Source of the DNA: Flavobacterium xanthum
GTDB taxonomy: Bacteria > Bacteroidota > Bacteroidia > Flavobacteriales > Flavobacteriaceae
Direction: 5' to 3'
Length of the DNA stretch: 64,000 nucleotides
Assembly: GCF_900142695.1 (NCBI RefSeq)
Contig: NZ_FRBU01000011.1
Location: 44,159-108,158 of the forward strand
Shown here: positions 15,758 through 23,656 of the stretch, piece after piece
Numbering within the stretch: the first letter of the stretch is position 1
Layout: every line of letters starts with the position of its first letter
Notes under the pieces: generated by a model
What the model saw: the letters and a program-made list of their open reading frames with translations, nothing else
Database searches by the model: none
Told to the model about the DNA's origin: nothing
Position numbers and translations under genes: made by a program

Positions 15758-17656
15758 ATGAGCGATGCTTTAAAACACGAGTGTGGTATAGCCTTAATTA
15801 GACTACTTAAACCGCTTGAATTTTACAAAGAGAAATACGGAACGGCATTTTACGGAATCCAAAAAATGTATCTTTTGATGGAAAAGCAGCACAATCGCGG
15901 ACAAGATGGTGCTGGTTTTGCAAGCATAAAATTAGACGTGGAACCAGGGGAACGATACATCAGTCGCGTAAGATCCAATCACGCCCAACCTATTCAAGAT
16001 GTTTTTGCTCAAATTAACGACAGAATAAATGAGGAAATGGCGGCTCATCCCGAGTACGCAGATGATGTCGCACTTCAAAAACACAAGATACCGTATTTAG
16101 GCGAATTGTTTTTAGGACATGTGCGGTATGGTACTTTTGGCAAAAACAGTATAGAAAGCGTCCACCCTTTTTTACGTCAGAATAATTGGATGCATCGAAA
16201 CCTGATTTTAGCTGGAAATTTCAACATGACTAATGTGAAAGAGCTTTTTCAAAGTTTGGTTGAACTGGGTCAGCACCCAAAAGAAATGGCAGATACTGTT
16301 ACTGTAATGGAAAAAATAGGGCACTTTTTAGATGATGAAGTAACCGATTTATATCAAGAATGTAAAAATGAAGGTCTTACCAAAAGAGAAGCTTCACCAG
16401 TAATTGCAGAGCGGTTAGATGTAGCAAAAATATTGACCCGAGCTTCAAAAAATTTAGATGGAGGTTACGCAATGGCAGGCCTTTTGGGTCACGGAGACTC
16501 GTTCGTTTTCAGAGATCCGGCAGGAATTCGTCCCGCTTATTTTTATCAAGATGATGAGATTGTGGTAGTGGCTTCAGAAAGACCTGTTATTCAAACTGTT
16601 TTTAATGTGCCTTTTGACAAAGTACAAGAAATTGAACCAGGAAATGCTTTGATAATTAAGAAAAACGGAACGATTTCTATGAAGGAAATTCTTCCACCAA
16701 CGGTTAAAAAAGCCTGTTCTTTCGAACGTATTTATTTTTCTAGAGGTAGTGATGCTGAAATTTATCAAGAAAGAAAAACACTGGGAAGACTTATTCTTCC
16801 AGCAGTTTTAAAATCAATAGATCAAGATACGGACAATACGGTTTTCTCCTATATTCCAAATACGGCTGAGACTTCTTTCTACGGATTGGTAGAAGCGGCA
16901 CAAGATTTTTTGAACCAAAGAAAGAACAATTACATTCTGCAAAATAGAAATACCTTAACAAAGGAATCGCTACAAGAATTACTGTCCGTAAAAATACGTA
17001 CCGAAAAAGTAGCGATTAAAGACGCAAAACTCAGAACCTTTATTACGGAGGATAGCAGTCGGGATGACTTAGTTGCCCATGTTTACGATGTTACGTACGG
17101 CGTAATTAAACCAACAGATAATTTGGTAATTATTGACGATAGTATTGTTCGGGGAACTACCTTGAAAATGAGTATCATCAAAATGATGGATCGTTTGAAT
17201 CCAAAGCGAATTGTTGTTGTTTCATCAGCGCCTCAAATTAGATATCCAGATTGTTACGGAATTGACATGGCTAAACTGGAAGGGTTAGTGGCCTTTAAAG
17301 CAGCATTAGAATTGCTTAAAGAACGAAACTTATACCATATTGTCGATGAAGTGTATGCAAAATGTAAAGCACAGGAAAACTTTAAAGATAGTGAGGTTGT
17401 TAATTATGTGACGGCAATATACGCTCCTTTTCAGCCACAAGAAGTTTCAGATAAGATTGCAGAAATGTTAAGCTCTCCTGAAATCAAGGCAGAGGTGAAA
17501 ATTATTTTTCAAACCGTGGAGGATTTACATGTCGCTTGTCCAAAGAATTTAGGCGATTGGTATTTTACTGGAGACTATCCTACGCCAGGAGGTAACCGAG
17601 TAGTAAACCGTGCCTTCATGAATTTTTATGAAGGAAAAGACGCAAGAGCATACTGA
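15758..17656 (+). CDS. purF: Amidophosphoribosyltransferase, long Bacteroidota-type PurF
   Basis: 632 residues, longer than the roughly 470-510 of E. coli or Bacillus PurF. The N-terminal glutaminase (Ntn) domain starts at Cys9 in HECGIALIRLL, so maturation would remove eight residues to free the nucleophile; QHNRGQDGAG, LGHVRYGTFG and LAGNFNMTN follow the fold. The phosphoribosyltransferase site NLVIIDDSIVRGTTLK is near residue 460. It would make 5-phosphoribosylamine from PRPP and glutamine, the first step of purine synthesis. Flavobacteria often encode a second, shorter PurF elsewhere, so this long form could be a paralogue with a modified role. Its own terminator follows. Confidence 0.85.
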   Translation: MSDALKHECGIALIRLLKPLEFYKEKYGTAFYGIQKMYLLMEKQHNRGQDGAGFASIKLDVEPGERYISRVRSNHAQPIQDVFAQINDRINEEMAAHPEYADDVALQKHKIPYLGELFLGHVRYGTFGKNSIESVHPFLRQNNWMHRNLILAGNFNMTNVKELFQSLVELGQHPKEMADTVTVMEKIGHFLDDEVTDLYQECKNEGLTKREASPVIAERLDVAKILTRASKNLDGGYAMAGLLGHGDSFVFRDPAGIRPAYFYQDDEIVVVASERPVIQTVFNVPFDKVQEIEPGNALIIKKNGTISMKEILPPTVKKACSFERIYFSRGSDAEIYQERKTLGRLILPAVLKSIDQDTDNTVFSYIPNTAETSFYGLVEAAQDFLNQRKNNYILQNRNTLTKESLQELLSVKIRTEKVAIKDAKLRTFITEDSSRDDLVAHVYDVTYGVIKPTDNLVIIDDSIVRGTTLKMSIIKMMDRLNPKRIVVVSSAPQIRYPDCYGIDMAKLEGLVAFKAALELLKERNLYHIVDEVYAKCKAQENFKDSEVVNYVTAIYAPFQPQEVSDKIAEMLSSPEIKAEVKIIFQTVEDLHVACPKNLGDWYFTGDYPTPGGNRVVNRAFMNFYEGKDARAY

Positions 17657-17786
17657 TAATCTAGGGCTGTAAGTTTTTAATCGGTTTTCTAAGTTGTTCA
17701 TCTAATTTATTTGGTAGCAACCAAGAACTAGTATAAATTTGAATCACCATAACATTAGTAGGTTAAGTTTATGGTAGATTTGGGGC

Positions 17787-17817
17787 AAAAAGGGTGGAAG
17801 AAATTCCACCTTTTTTA
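17787..17817 (+). terminator. Intrinsic terminator after purF
   Basis: Stem AAAGGGTGGAA / TTCCACCTTT with a GAAA tetraloop and a T run. Confidence 0.85.
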
Positions 17818-17857
17818 TTGGAATAAAGTGAAGTAAATGAGGTTAAAAGATAACAAC

Positions 17858-17900
17858 AAAAAAAGTCGGATGAACTAATGAGCTCATCCGACTTTTTTGT
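17858..17900 (-). terminator. Intrinsic terminator after the superoxide dismutase gene
   Basis: Stem AAAAGTCGGATGA / TCATCCGACTTTT with flanking A and T runs; usable from both strands. Confidence 0.85.
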
Positions 17901-17951
17901 TTTTAAAGGAAAAGCAATTTATATAGTAAAAGCTTTCTTTTAACCCTTTGT

Positions 17952-18560
17952 TTATTTCTCTAAAGCGAATCTTCTAGCCACTTCCGTCCAGTTAATTACA
18001 TTGAAAAAAGCTTCGATATAATCTGGTCTTCTGTTTTGATAATGCAAGTAGTAAGCATGTTCCCAAACATCCATTCCTAAAATTGGAGTTCCACCACAAC
18101 CTACACCTGGCATTAATGGATTGTCTTGGTTTGGAGTACCGCAAACTTCCACTTTTCCGCCTTTATGAACACAAAGCCAAGCCCATCCCGAACCAAATTG
18201 AGTAGCTCCAGCTTTACTAAAACTTGCTTTAAATTCTTCAAAAGTTCCAAAAGCAGCTTCAATTGCAGCCAATAAATCACCTGTTGGAAGTCCGCCACCG
18301 TCTGGTGTCATTACAGTCCAAAATAAGCTGTGATTGTAAAAACCTCCACCGTTGTTGCGAACGGGCATGTTTTTCATATCAAGGTTGATCAAGATATTTT
18401 CAATTGTCTTACCTTCCATATCCGTCCCTGCAATAGCAGCATTTACGTTGGTAATGTAAGCGTTGTGATGTTTTGAGTGATGGATTTCCATCGTACGAGC
18501 ATCAATATAAGGTTCTAATGCGTCATACGCATAAGGTAATTGTGGTAATTCAAAAGCCAT
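17952..18560 (-). CDS. sodA: Superoxide dismutase, Mn-type (Mn/Fe family)
   Basis: 202 residues. Metal ligands are visible: His27 in MEIHHSKHH, His in [11 protein letters not shown], and Asp/His in [18 protein letters not shown]. The NQDNPLM segment places Gln where Mn-type enzymes have it, and GGGFYNH rather than AAQVWNH also favours Mn or cambialistic use. It converts superoxide to hydrogen peroxide and oxygen. No signal peptide, so it is cytoplasmic. A -7 box (TAAATTTG) lies 40 bases upstream. Confidence 0.95.
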   Translation of the reverse strand: MAFELPQLPYAYDALEPYIDARTMEIHHSKHHNAYITNVNAAIAGTDMEGKTIENILINLDMKNMPVRNNGGGFYNHSLFWTVMTPDGGGLPTGDLLAAIEAAFGTFEEFKASFSKAGATQFGSGWAWLCVHKGGKVEVCGTPNQDNPLMPGVGCGGTPILGMDVWEHAYYLHYQNRRPDYIEAFFNVINWTEVARRFALEK

Positions 18561-18895
18561 AATATGATTGTTTAAATTAATTTATGTTATTATTTTATCC
18601 AAATTTAAACATTAAACTTTGGAAACGGAAATTCTATTTCGTTATAATTTCATTAAATTAACTGATAGTGTGTTTTATTAAAAATACAATTCGTTGTAAA
18701 TTAGGAGCTAATTCCTATTTCCAGCTGCAATCTTTTTGTTTTTTATTGGAAAAATTAAAATGGGTTTACGTTATAAACAAAGTTTACGAAACTCCAATAA
18801 GAATAAAAGTGAGGTGAAGTTATTGAACTTAAAATCCGATTGTGTTTTATACCATTGTTTAATTTTCGAAAAAAATTAGTATCGAAAATTATCTT
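18561..18895. other. Intergenic region upstream of sod
   Basis: 335 bases. It holds the sod -7 box at 18600-18607. Around 18703-18740 a stretch beginning GGAGCTAATTCC and continuing with CAATCTTTTTG resembles the left half of the dispersed repeat seen at 33990-34078, without a recognisable right half. No reading frame is supported. Confidence 0.4.
18600..18607 (-). promoter_or_regulatory. -7 promoter box of sod (TAAATTTG)
   Basis: The minus-strand TAAATTTG fits TAnnTTTG, 40 bases before the ATG. No clear -33 TTG. Confidence 0.45.
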
Positions 18896-19579
18896 TTAAG
18901 ATTGCGCCATTGCCATACAAACAATGCTAATTTTTGCACCCGGAATTTTAAGTATGGCTCGAGAACATGCTTCAAGTGTGGCTCCAGTGGTGATAACATC
19001 ATCAATCAATAAGAAATGTTTGTTGTGATCTTTCTCCGTATACGAAACATCAAAAACCGTAGCAATGCCCTCTGTTCTACCTAAAAGATTTTTCTTGGAT
19101 TGTGTTTTTGAATACACATTGCGAAGCAATAAGGAATCGTTATAAGTCAGATTTAAATTGAAAGATAGTGCTTTCCCAAACGCAGTTACCTGATTGTACC
19201 CTCTTTCTTTTAATTTTCGGCTATGCAAGGGAACGGGAATAATTTCATCTACTGATTGTAATAATTCGATATTTTTTAAATCTTCGGCGCACCATTCGCC
19301 TAGAATGGTTCCTATTTCCTCGTGCCCTTTGTATTTTAAATTATGGATTAGTTCTTGCACAATGCCCTTTTTATGAAAATAAAATAATGCCGAAGTGTGA
19401 ATGACGGGAATTCTTCCATAGAATTTTTTGTACGCCTCATTTTCTGGATTGAGGTGATGATTCGTTAGCGGAATATCGTGGCGGCAAATGGTACAAATCA
19501 CATTTTCATTGGTCAATAAAAAAGAACTGCAACCAGAACAGACTTTTGGAAAAAAGAGATTAATAAGGCTTTCAAACAT
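18896..19579 (-). CDS. ComF family phosphoribosyltransferase-like protein
   Basis: 227 residues. An N-terminal zinc finger has Cys14, Cys17, Cys29 and Cys32 (CSGC, then CTIC). A type I phosphoribosyltransferase fold follows, with the PRPP loop FLLIDDVITTGATLEAC near residue 190. IIPVPLHSRKLKERGYNQ is the ComF/GntX signature. Homologues assist natural transformation (ComF) or have unknown roles (GntX); a DNA-uptake role is inferred by family only. It is divergent from glyS, with about 100 bases between them. Confidence 0.88.
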   Translation of the reverse strand: MFESLINLFFPKVCSGCSSFLLTNENVICTICRHDIPLTNHHLNPENEAYKKFYGRIPVIHTSALFYFHKKGIVQELIHNLKYKGHEEIGTILGEWCAEDLKNIELLQSVDEIIPVPLHSRKLKERGYNQVTAFGKALSFNLNLTYNDSLLLRNVYSKTQSKKNLLGRTEGIATVFDVSYTEKDHNKHFLLIDDVITTGATLEACSRAILKIPGAKISIVCMAMAQS

Positions 19580-19661
19580 GTAATCAGGGATTTATTTATA
19601 AAAATAGACAAATCAATGCTTCAATCTTTAACAATTTTCTTTTTTTTAAGTTCACTTTTTA

Positions 19662-19669
19662 TATTTTTG
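19662..19669 (+). promoter_or_regulatory. -7 promoter box of glyS (TATTTTTG), almost leaderless
   Basis: TATTTTTG ends 7 bases before the ATG at 19677, so a transcript starting the usual few bases downstream would have little or no leader. Confidence 0.5.
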
Positions 19670-19676
19670 CATCATT

Positions 19677-21218
19677 ATGGCAAAACAAGAAGATTTATTT
19701 AAGAATGTAGTTTCGCATGCAAAAGAATACGGATTTATTTTTCCGTCAAGCGAAATATACGATGGTTTAAGTGCAGTCTATGATTATGCACAAAACGGAG
19801 TAGAATTAAAAAAGAACATACGCGAATACTGGTGGAAAGCGATGGTTCAAATGAACGATAACATTGTCGGTCTTGACGCATCCATTTTGATGCATCCAAC
19901 GACTTGGAAAGCATCAGGCCACGTAGATGCTTTTAATGATCCATTGATTGATAACAAAGATTCGAAAAGAAGATATAGAGCTGATGTTTTGATTGAAGAT
20001 TATGCCGAAAAGCTAAATCAGAAAGCAATCAAAGAAATCGAAAAAGCAAGAGCTCGTTTTGGTGATGCTTTCAATGAGCAAGAATTTGTTACAACAAATG
20101 CTCGTGTAATGGAGTACAAAGCTAAAGAAAGAGAAATTCTAGAAAGAATGGCACGTTCTTTAGGGAATGAAGACTTAGAAGACGTAAAAGCGTTAATTGA
20201 AGAATTAGAAATAGCTTGTCCAGAATCAGGTTCTAGAAATTGGACTGAAGTACGTCAATTCAACTTGATGTTTGGAACAAAATTGGGCGCTTCAGCTGAT
20301 TCAGCAATGGATTTATATTTGCGTCCAGAGACAGCTCAAGGTATTTTTGTCAATTTCTTGAATGTACAAAAATCAGGGCGAATGAAAGTTCCTTTTGGAA
20401 TTGCACAAACTGGAAAAGCGTTTAGAAATGAAATCGTTGCAAGACAATTTATTTTTAGAATGCGTGAGTTTGAACAAATGGAAATGCAATTTTTTGTACG
20501 TCCAGGCGAAGAAATGAAGCATTATGAATTTTGGAAAGACGCTCGTTTAAAGTGGCATTTGTCTCTTGGTTTAGGAAGAGAGAACTACCGTTTTCACGAC
20601 CATGAAAAACTAGCGCATTATGCCAATGCAGCCGCTGATATAGAATTTAATTTTCCTTTTGGATTCAAAGAATTAGAGGGAATTCACTCCAGAACTGATT
20701 TTGACTTAAAAGCACACGAACAATTCTCGGGTAGAAAATTACAGTATTTTGATGCGGAATTGAATCAAAATTATGTTCCTTATGTGGTAGAAACTTCGGT
20801 AGGATTAGACAGAATGTTTCTAGCAGTTTTTGCCACTTCATTAAAGGAAGAAACCTTGGAAGATGGTTCAACACGAACAGTGCTGAAATTACCTTCGGTT
20901 CTGGCTCCAACAAAAGCGGCTATTTTGCCATTAGTTAAAAAAGATGGATTGCCAGAAATTGCACATAAGATAATTGACGATTTACGTTGGGATTTCAATG
21001 TAGCTTATGATGAAAAAGATGCTGTAGGAAGACGTTACAGAAGGCAAGATGCGTTGGGAACACCGTTTTGTATTACGGTGGATCATCAAACAATCGAGGA
21101 TCAAACCGTAACGATTCGTCATAGAGATACCATGAAACAAGATCGTGTTGCCATTGCAGACTTGAAAACCATTATAGAAAATGAGGTTTCAATGAAAAAC
21201 TGGTTGATGAAAATGTAA
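19677..21218 (+). CDS. glyS: Glycine--tRNA ligase (single-chain, class II)
   Basis: 513 residues, the homodimeric GlyRS type. Class II motif 1 surrounds WWKAMVQMNDNIVGLDASI. Motif 2 is FRNEIVARQFIFRMREFEQME, and motif 3 is near ETSVGLDRMFLAVF. The C-terminal anticodon-binding domain includes KAAILPLVKKDGLPEIA. It charges tRNA-Gly with glycine in the cytoplasm. It is a stand-alone gene with its own promoter and terminator. Confidence 0.97.
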   Translation: MAKQEDLFKNVVSHAKEYGFIFPSSEIYDGLSAVYDYAQNGVELKKNIREYWWKAMVQMNDNIVGLDASILMHPTTWKASGHVDAFNDPLIDNKDSKRRYRADVLIEDYAEKLNQKAIKEIEKARARFGDAFNEQEFVTTNARVMEYKAKEREILERMARSLGNEDLEDVKALIEELEIACPESGSRNWTEVRQFNLMFGTKLGASADSAMDLYLRPETAQGIFVNFLNVQKSGRMKVPFGIAQTGKAFRNEIVARQFIFRMREFEQMEMQFFVRPGEEMKHYEFWKDARLKWHLSLGLGRENYRFHDHEKLAHYANAAADIEFNFPFGFKELEGIHSRTDFDLKAHEQFSGRKLQYFDAELNQNYVPYVVETSVGLDRMFLAVFATSLKEETLEDGSTRTVLKLPSVLAPTKAAILPLVKKDGLPEIAHKIIDDLRWDFNVAYDEKDAVGRRYRRQDALGTPFCITVDHQTIEDQTVTIRHRDTMKQDRVAIADLKTIIENEVSMKNWLMKM

Positions 21219-21233
21219 TTGTTTTTGTATTGT

Positions 21234-21267
21234 ATAAAAAAAGCTTCTCGATGGAGAAGCTTTTTTG
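21234..21267. terminator. Bidirectional terminator
   Basis: Stem AAAAAGCTTCTC / GAGAAGCTTTTT with a four-base loop, between convergent glyS and the beta-barrel gene. Confidence 0.9.
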
Positions 21268-21275
21268 TTTATTGT

Positions 21276-21791
21276 TTAGAATCGGTAGCCGAAAGTTATT
21301 CCACCGCGACCAACGATCTCATAATCGGTATCACTACTATTGAATAAATTTCTTCCAACGCCTGCATTTATTTCAAAAACAAAACCTTTACTAGTAATCC
21401 ATTTAGAGCCTAAACCAAAACCAAGAGCAAAATCAGTTCTGTTTTCTATATTTGAATTATTAGTATTGCTATAAATGTAGCTTTCATAAGAGTTTAACAT
21501 ACCAAATCCTTCCGCAAAAAATCCTGCAGCGGGTTTTTTACCAAAAAAATAGCGGTAGTAAGGTGTTAACTGAAAATTTGGTTCAATGTCTTCAATTATT
21601 GGAACAAATACCGAAACACCAAAAGCGGATTCTTCGTTTATTATTCTTTCAAAAGTGCCTTCGAAAGCACCTGCAACTAAAAACGCAACATTTAGTTTAA
21701 TCTCGTTTCGCTTGAAATCAATTGTTTCTTTTTCTTGGCTAAAACCAGATAAAAAAGAAGCGAAGCACAACACAATAAATAGTTTTTTCAT
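21276..21791 (-). CDS. Small outer membrane beta-barrel protein
   Basis: 171 residues with a signal peptide (MKKLFIVLCFASFLSGFSQ, cleavage near FSQ). The rest is alternating hydrophobic strands, such as EIKLNVAFLVAGAFEGTFE and PYYRYFFG, ending in GGITFGYRF, a terminal aromatic barrel strand. The pattern resembles DUF3575-type eight-stranded barrels. It is located in the outer membrane; substrate and role are unknown. Confidence 0.75.
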   Translation of the reverse strand: MKKLFIVLCFASFLSGFSQEKETIDFKRNEIKLNVAFLVAGAFEGTFERIINEESAFGVSVFVPIIEDIEPNFQLTPYYRYFFGKKPAAGFFAEGFGMLNSYESYIYSNTNNSNIENRTDFALGFGLGSKWITSKGFVFEINAGVGRNLFNSSDTDYEIVGRGGITFGYRF

Positions 21792-22268
21792 AGTAGTAGT
21801 TTTTTTGCATAAAAGTAAGATAAATTTGTAAAAAAAGTGTTTTTTGTGAAATTTTTTTACATGTTAATTCGGACAAGTTTTATTTAAGGGATAAAGTGCC
21901 ATTACTCAGCAGTGTGCATACAAGAAATAATTACTAACGGATCTTTTTTTTTATTCCTGATACACAGTTTTTTAGGTAGGTTTGGCGCTAAATCTTCGAT
22001 TTTCAATTTCTTGTAAGACAGTAAAAATGCTCTTTATCGGATATATTTGCATTTCATCATAATGTATCAACATTTGTTAAGAACATATTAACAACCTTTA
22101 TTGAAAAATGGTTAAATGCTTATTTTTAGAATGTTAAATAAGAGTTTTTTAGCTAATATATCAAGTTTTTATTTAATAATTTCTCAAATCTATCCTAATA
22201 AGTTAATGTTCTGAAGTGTGTTTTGCTTCAGCTATTTAAGATAATGCCTAACAATTCCTGGAAAACTG
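21792..22268. other. Divergent intergenic region, about 480 bases, upstream of the LytTR regulator
   Basis: It contains a TATATTTG box at 22042-22049, about 220 bases before the regulator start, implying a long leader if used. It also contains an inverted repeat TGTTAA-N7-TTAACA at 22075-22093, a possible operator. No credible reading frame, tRNA or large hairpin was found. Confidence 0.45.
22042..22049 (+). promoter_or_regulatory. -7 promoter box (TATATTTG) upstream of the LytTR regulator
   Basis: An exact TAnnTTTG match followed by GC. The expected -33 TTG is missing, and the box is far from the coding start. Confidence 0.35.
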
Positions 22269-23084
22269 TTGATGAATTATTCGTACATTATTATTGATGC
22301 TAATCAAGAAGATGTTTTGAAAACAAAAGGCATTGCTGATCGTTTTTCGGAGCTTGAATTTCTAGCATCCGCAAATAATTATTCGGAGGGACTAAATCTG
22401 ATATTAGAACACACACCTGCATTAGTATTTCTAGAAATAGATCCTATAGATACAGCCAGTAATTTGTCTTTGGCATTGATCAATGAACTGCATAGGTATT
22501 TAAAAGTCATCCCTAAAATTATTGTTACAACCAGCAAAAAAGACCTAGCCTTTGATGCAATACAACACGGAGTTACGGATTATTTATTAAAACCGTTGTT
22601 GCGTATCGATTTAATCAAATTAACTTTAAAATTGAATAAGTCGAAAGTTGAAAAAGCAGAGGATTTAAATGAGCCTATTTTTAATGATGTGAAGCCAGTA
22701 TTTCTGCCTCAACAGGAAACAGTAAGTCAAGGTCAATCGTTGACTTTATGTATTAAGTCTTATGGGGATTATCGCTACATCGATGCAAAAGACATCTGTT
22801 ACCTTCGAGCGGATAATAACTCAACGGACCTTCATTTGTACAATGGAGAAATGATAACGGCATTTAAGACATTAAAACACTTTGAAGGGGTGTTGTCCTA
22901 CCCCTTTATCAGAATCCACAACAGTTACATTGTCAATCGCAATTATATTTCAAGAATTCATAGCGGAAATTCAGTTTGTTATATTAAAAACAGTGCTGTA
23001 AAACTTCCTTTTTCTAAATCGTACAAGGTAAATATTGACCTTATTATCTCTGAATTTGCCAACGGAAATTATCTTGAAATCTAA
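22269..23084 (+). CDS. LytTR-family response regulator with altered receiver domain
   Basis: 271 residues. A receiver-like domain (about 4-125) has the acidic pocket partly kept (IIIDANQED) and the Lys of YLLKPL. The phospho-acceptor position, usually LDI, reads FLEIDPID, with Glu56 in place of Asp. A LytTR DNA-binding domain (about 158-265) contains YGDYRYIDAKDICYLRADNN, RIHNSYIVN and LPFSKSY. The Glu could mimic phosphorylation or make the receiver phosphorylation-independent; Asp58 is an alternative but is out of register. It lies just upstream of the repeat-peptide gene and the TPR kinase, so it may control them. A structured hairpin follows. Confidence 0.85.
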   Translation: MMNYSYIIIDANQEDVLKTKGIADRFSELEFLASANNYSEGLNLILEHTPALVFLEIDPIDTASNLSLALINELHRYLKVIPKIIVTTSKKDLAFDAIQHGVTDYLLKPLLRIDLIKLTLKLNKSKVEKAEDLNEPIFNDVKPVFLPQQETVSQGQSLTLCIKSYGDYRYIDAKDICYLRADNNSTDLHLYNGEMITAFKTLKHFEGVLSYPFIRIHNSYIVNRNYISRIHSGNSVCYIKNSAVKLPFSKSYKVNIDLIISEFANGNYLEI

Positions 23085-23158
23085 AAAACAGTCATCTACT
23101 TTAATTTGGCGGTCATTCACTCTTAAACGACCGCATTCTACCATAAACGCTGTTTTTT
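23083..23158 (+). terminator. Nested hairpin after the LytTR regulator
   Basis: Outer stem AAAAAACAG / CTGTTTTTT (23083-23091 and 23150-23158) encloses an inner stem GCGGTC / GACCGC (23109-23114 and 23129-23134). The outer stem overlaps the stop codon of the regulator and ends in T residues. It may be a terminator or a leader structure for the next gene. Confidence 0.5.
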
Positions 23159-23262
23159 AGAGAATAAACTGATGTTGTCTGTGTAGTTTTACAAAAGAAT
23201 TCAACAGCTAATGTGATTCTAAATCAAACAAACAAATAACAAAAATACAAAACCCCCAAATT

Positions 23263-23550
23263 ATGAAAAAAGCAATCTTAACAATCGGTTTATTTTCTTT
23301 AGTAATGGTATTGACTTCATTCACAACTCCAAAAACAGATCCTGTAGTGCTAATTGATGCGAATGGTAATGTAGAATTAATAGGTTCTGGCGCAACTGGA
23401 GGAAATAAGAAAGTAGACCTAATAGGTTCTGGCGCAACTGGAGGAAATAAGAAAGTAGATCTAATAGGTTCTGGCGCAACTGGAGGAAATAAGAAAGTAG
23501 ATCTAATTGGTTCAGGAGCGACAGGTGGAAACAAAAAAGTAGACGAATAA
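23263..23550 (+). CDS. Small secreted protein of four tandem 14-residue repeats
   Basis: 95 residues. A signal peptide covers about 1-21 (KK, then ILTIGLFSLVMVLTSF), followed by a short linker PKTDPVVLIDANGNVE. Then come four identical copies of LIGSGATGGNKKVD (residues 39-94) and a final Glu. Each unit contains Lys-Lys. No known domain is recognised. Repeats 1-3 are almost identical in DNA, whereas repeat 4 differs at several synonymous sites while keeping the protein identical, so selection on the peptide sequence is likely. It has its own terminator and sits between a LytTR regulator and a TPR histidine kinase. A pre-peptide processed at the dibasic sites is possible; a structural or surface protein is the main alternative. 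Confidence 0.75.
   Translation: MKKAILTIGLFSLVMVLTSFTTPKTDPVVLIDANGNVELIGSGATGGNKKVDLIGSGATGGNKKVDLIGSGATGGNKKVDLIGSGATGGNKKVDE
23377..23544 (+). repeat. Four tandem 42-bp repeats in the small secreted protein gene
   Basis: Units at 23377-23418, 23419-23460, 23461-23502 and 23503-23544. The first three differ only at one or two third positions; the fourth differs at several third positions. Copy-number change by slippage would stay in frame. Confidence 0.9.
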
Positions 23551-23576
23551 AAATTTTAAAGTTTTATTAAAAATAG

Positions 23577-23612
23577 CTAAAAGCTGTCAAATTTATTGAC
23601 AGCTTTTTTTTT
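23577..23612 (+). terminator. Intrinsic terminator after the repeat-peptide gene
   Basis: Stem AAAAGCTGTCAA / TTGACAGCTTTT with a short loop and T run, making the peptide gene a separate transcript from the downstream kinase. Confidence 0.9.
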
Positions 23613-23628
23613 ATGTCAATAGTTTTAC

Positions 23629-23636
23629 TATTTTTG
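23629..23636 (+). promoter_or_regulatory. -7 promoter box (TATTTTTG) of the TPR histidine kinase
   Basis: It matches TAnnTTTG and lies 20 bases before the TTG start codon. An AAAGGGA ribosome-binding-like sequence lies between. Confidence 0.5.
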
Positions 23637-23656
23637 ATAAAATTCAAAGGGAACTA

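Larger units (their letters stand above)
17657..17951. other. Intergenic region with two terminators
   Basis: 295 bases between convergent purF and sod genes. It contains the two hairpins annotated separately and no credible reading frame. Confidence 0.5.

Noticed and set aside
23208..23534. Minus-strand frame with repeated Pro-rich units across the 42-bp repeats
   Set aside because: Any 42-bp in-frame repeat is also open on the opposite strand. This frame has no signal peptide, overlaps promoter and coding sequence of the plus-strand gene, and the silent changes in repeat four follow the plus-strand frame.
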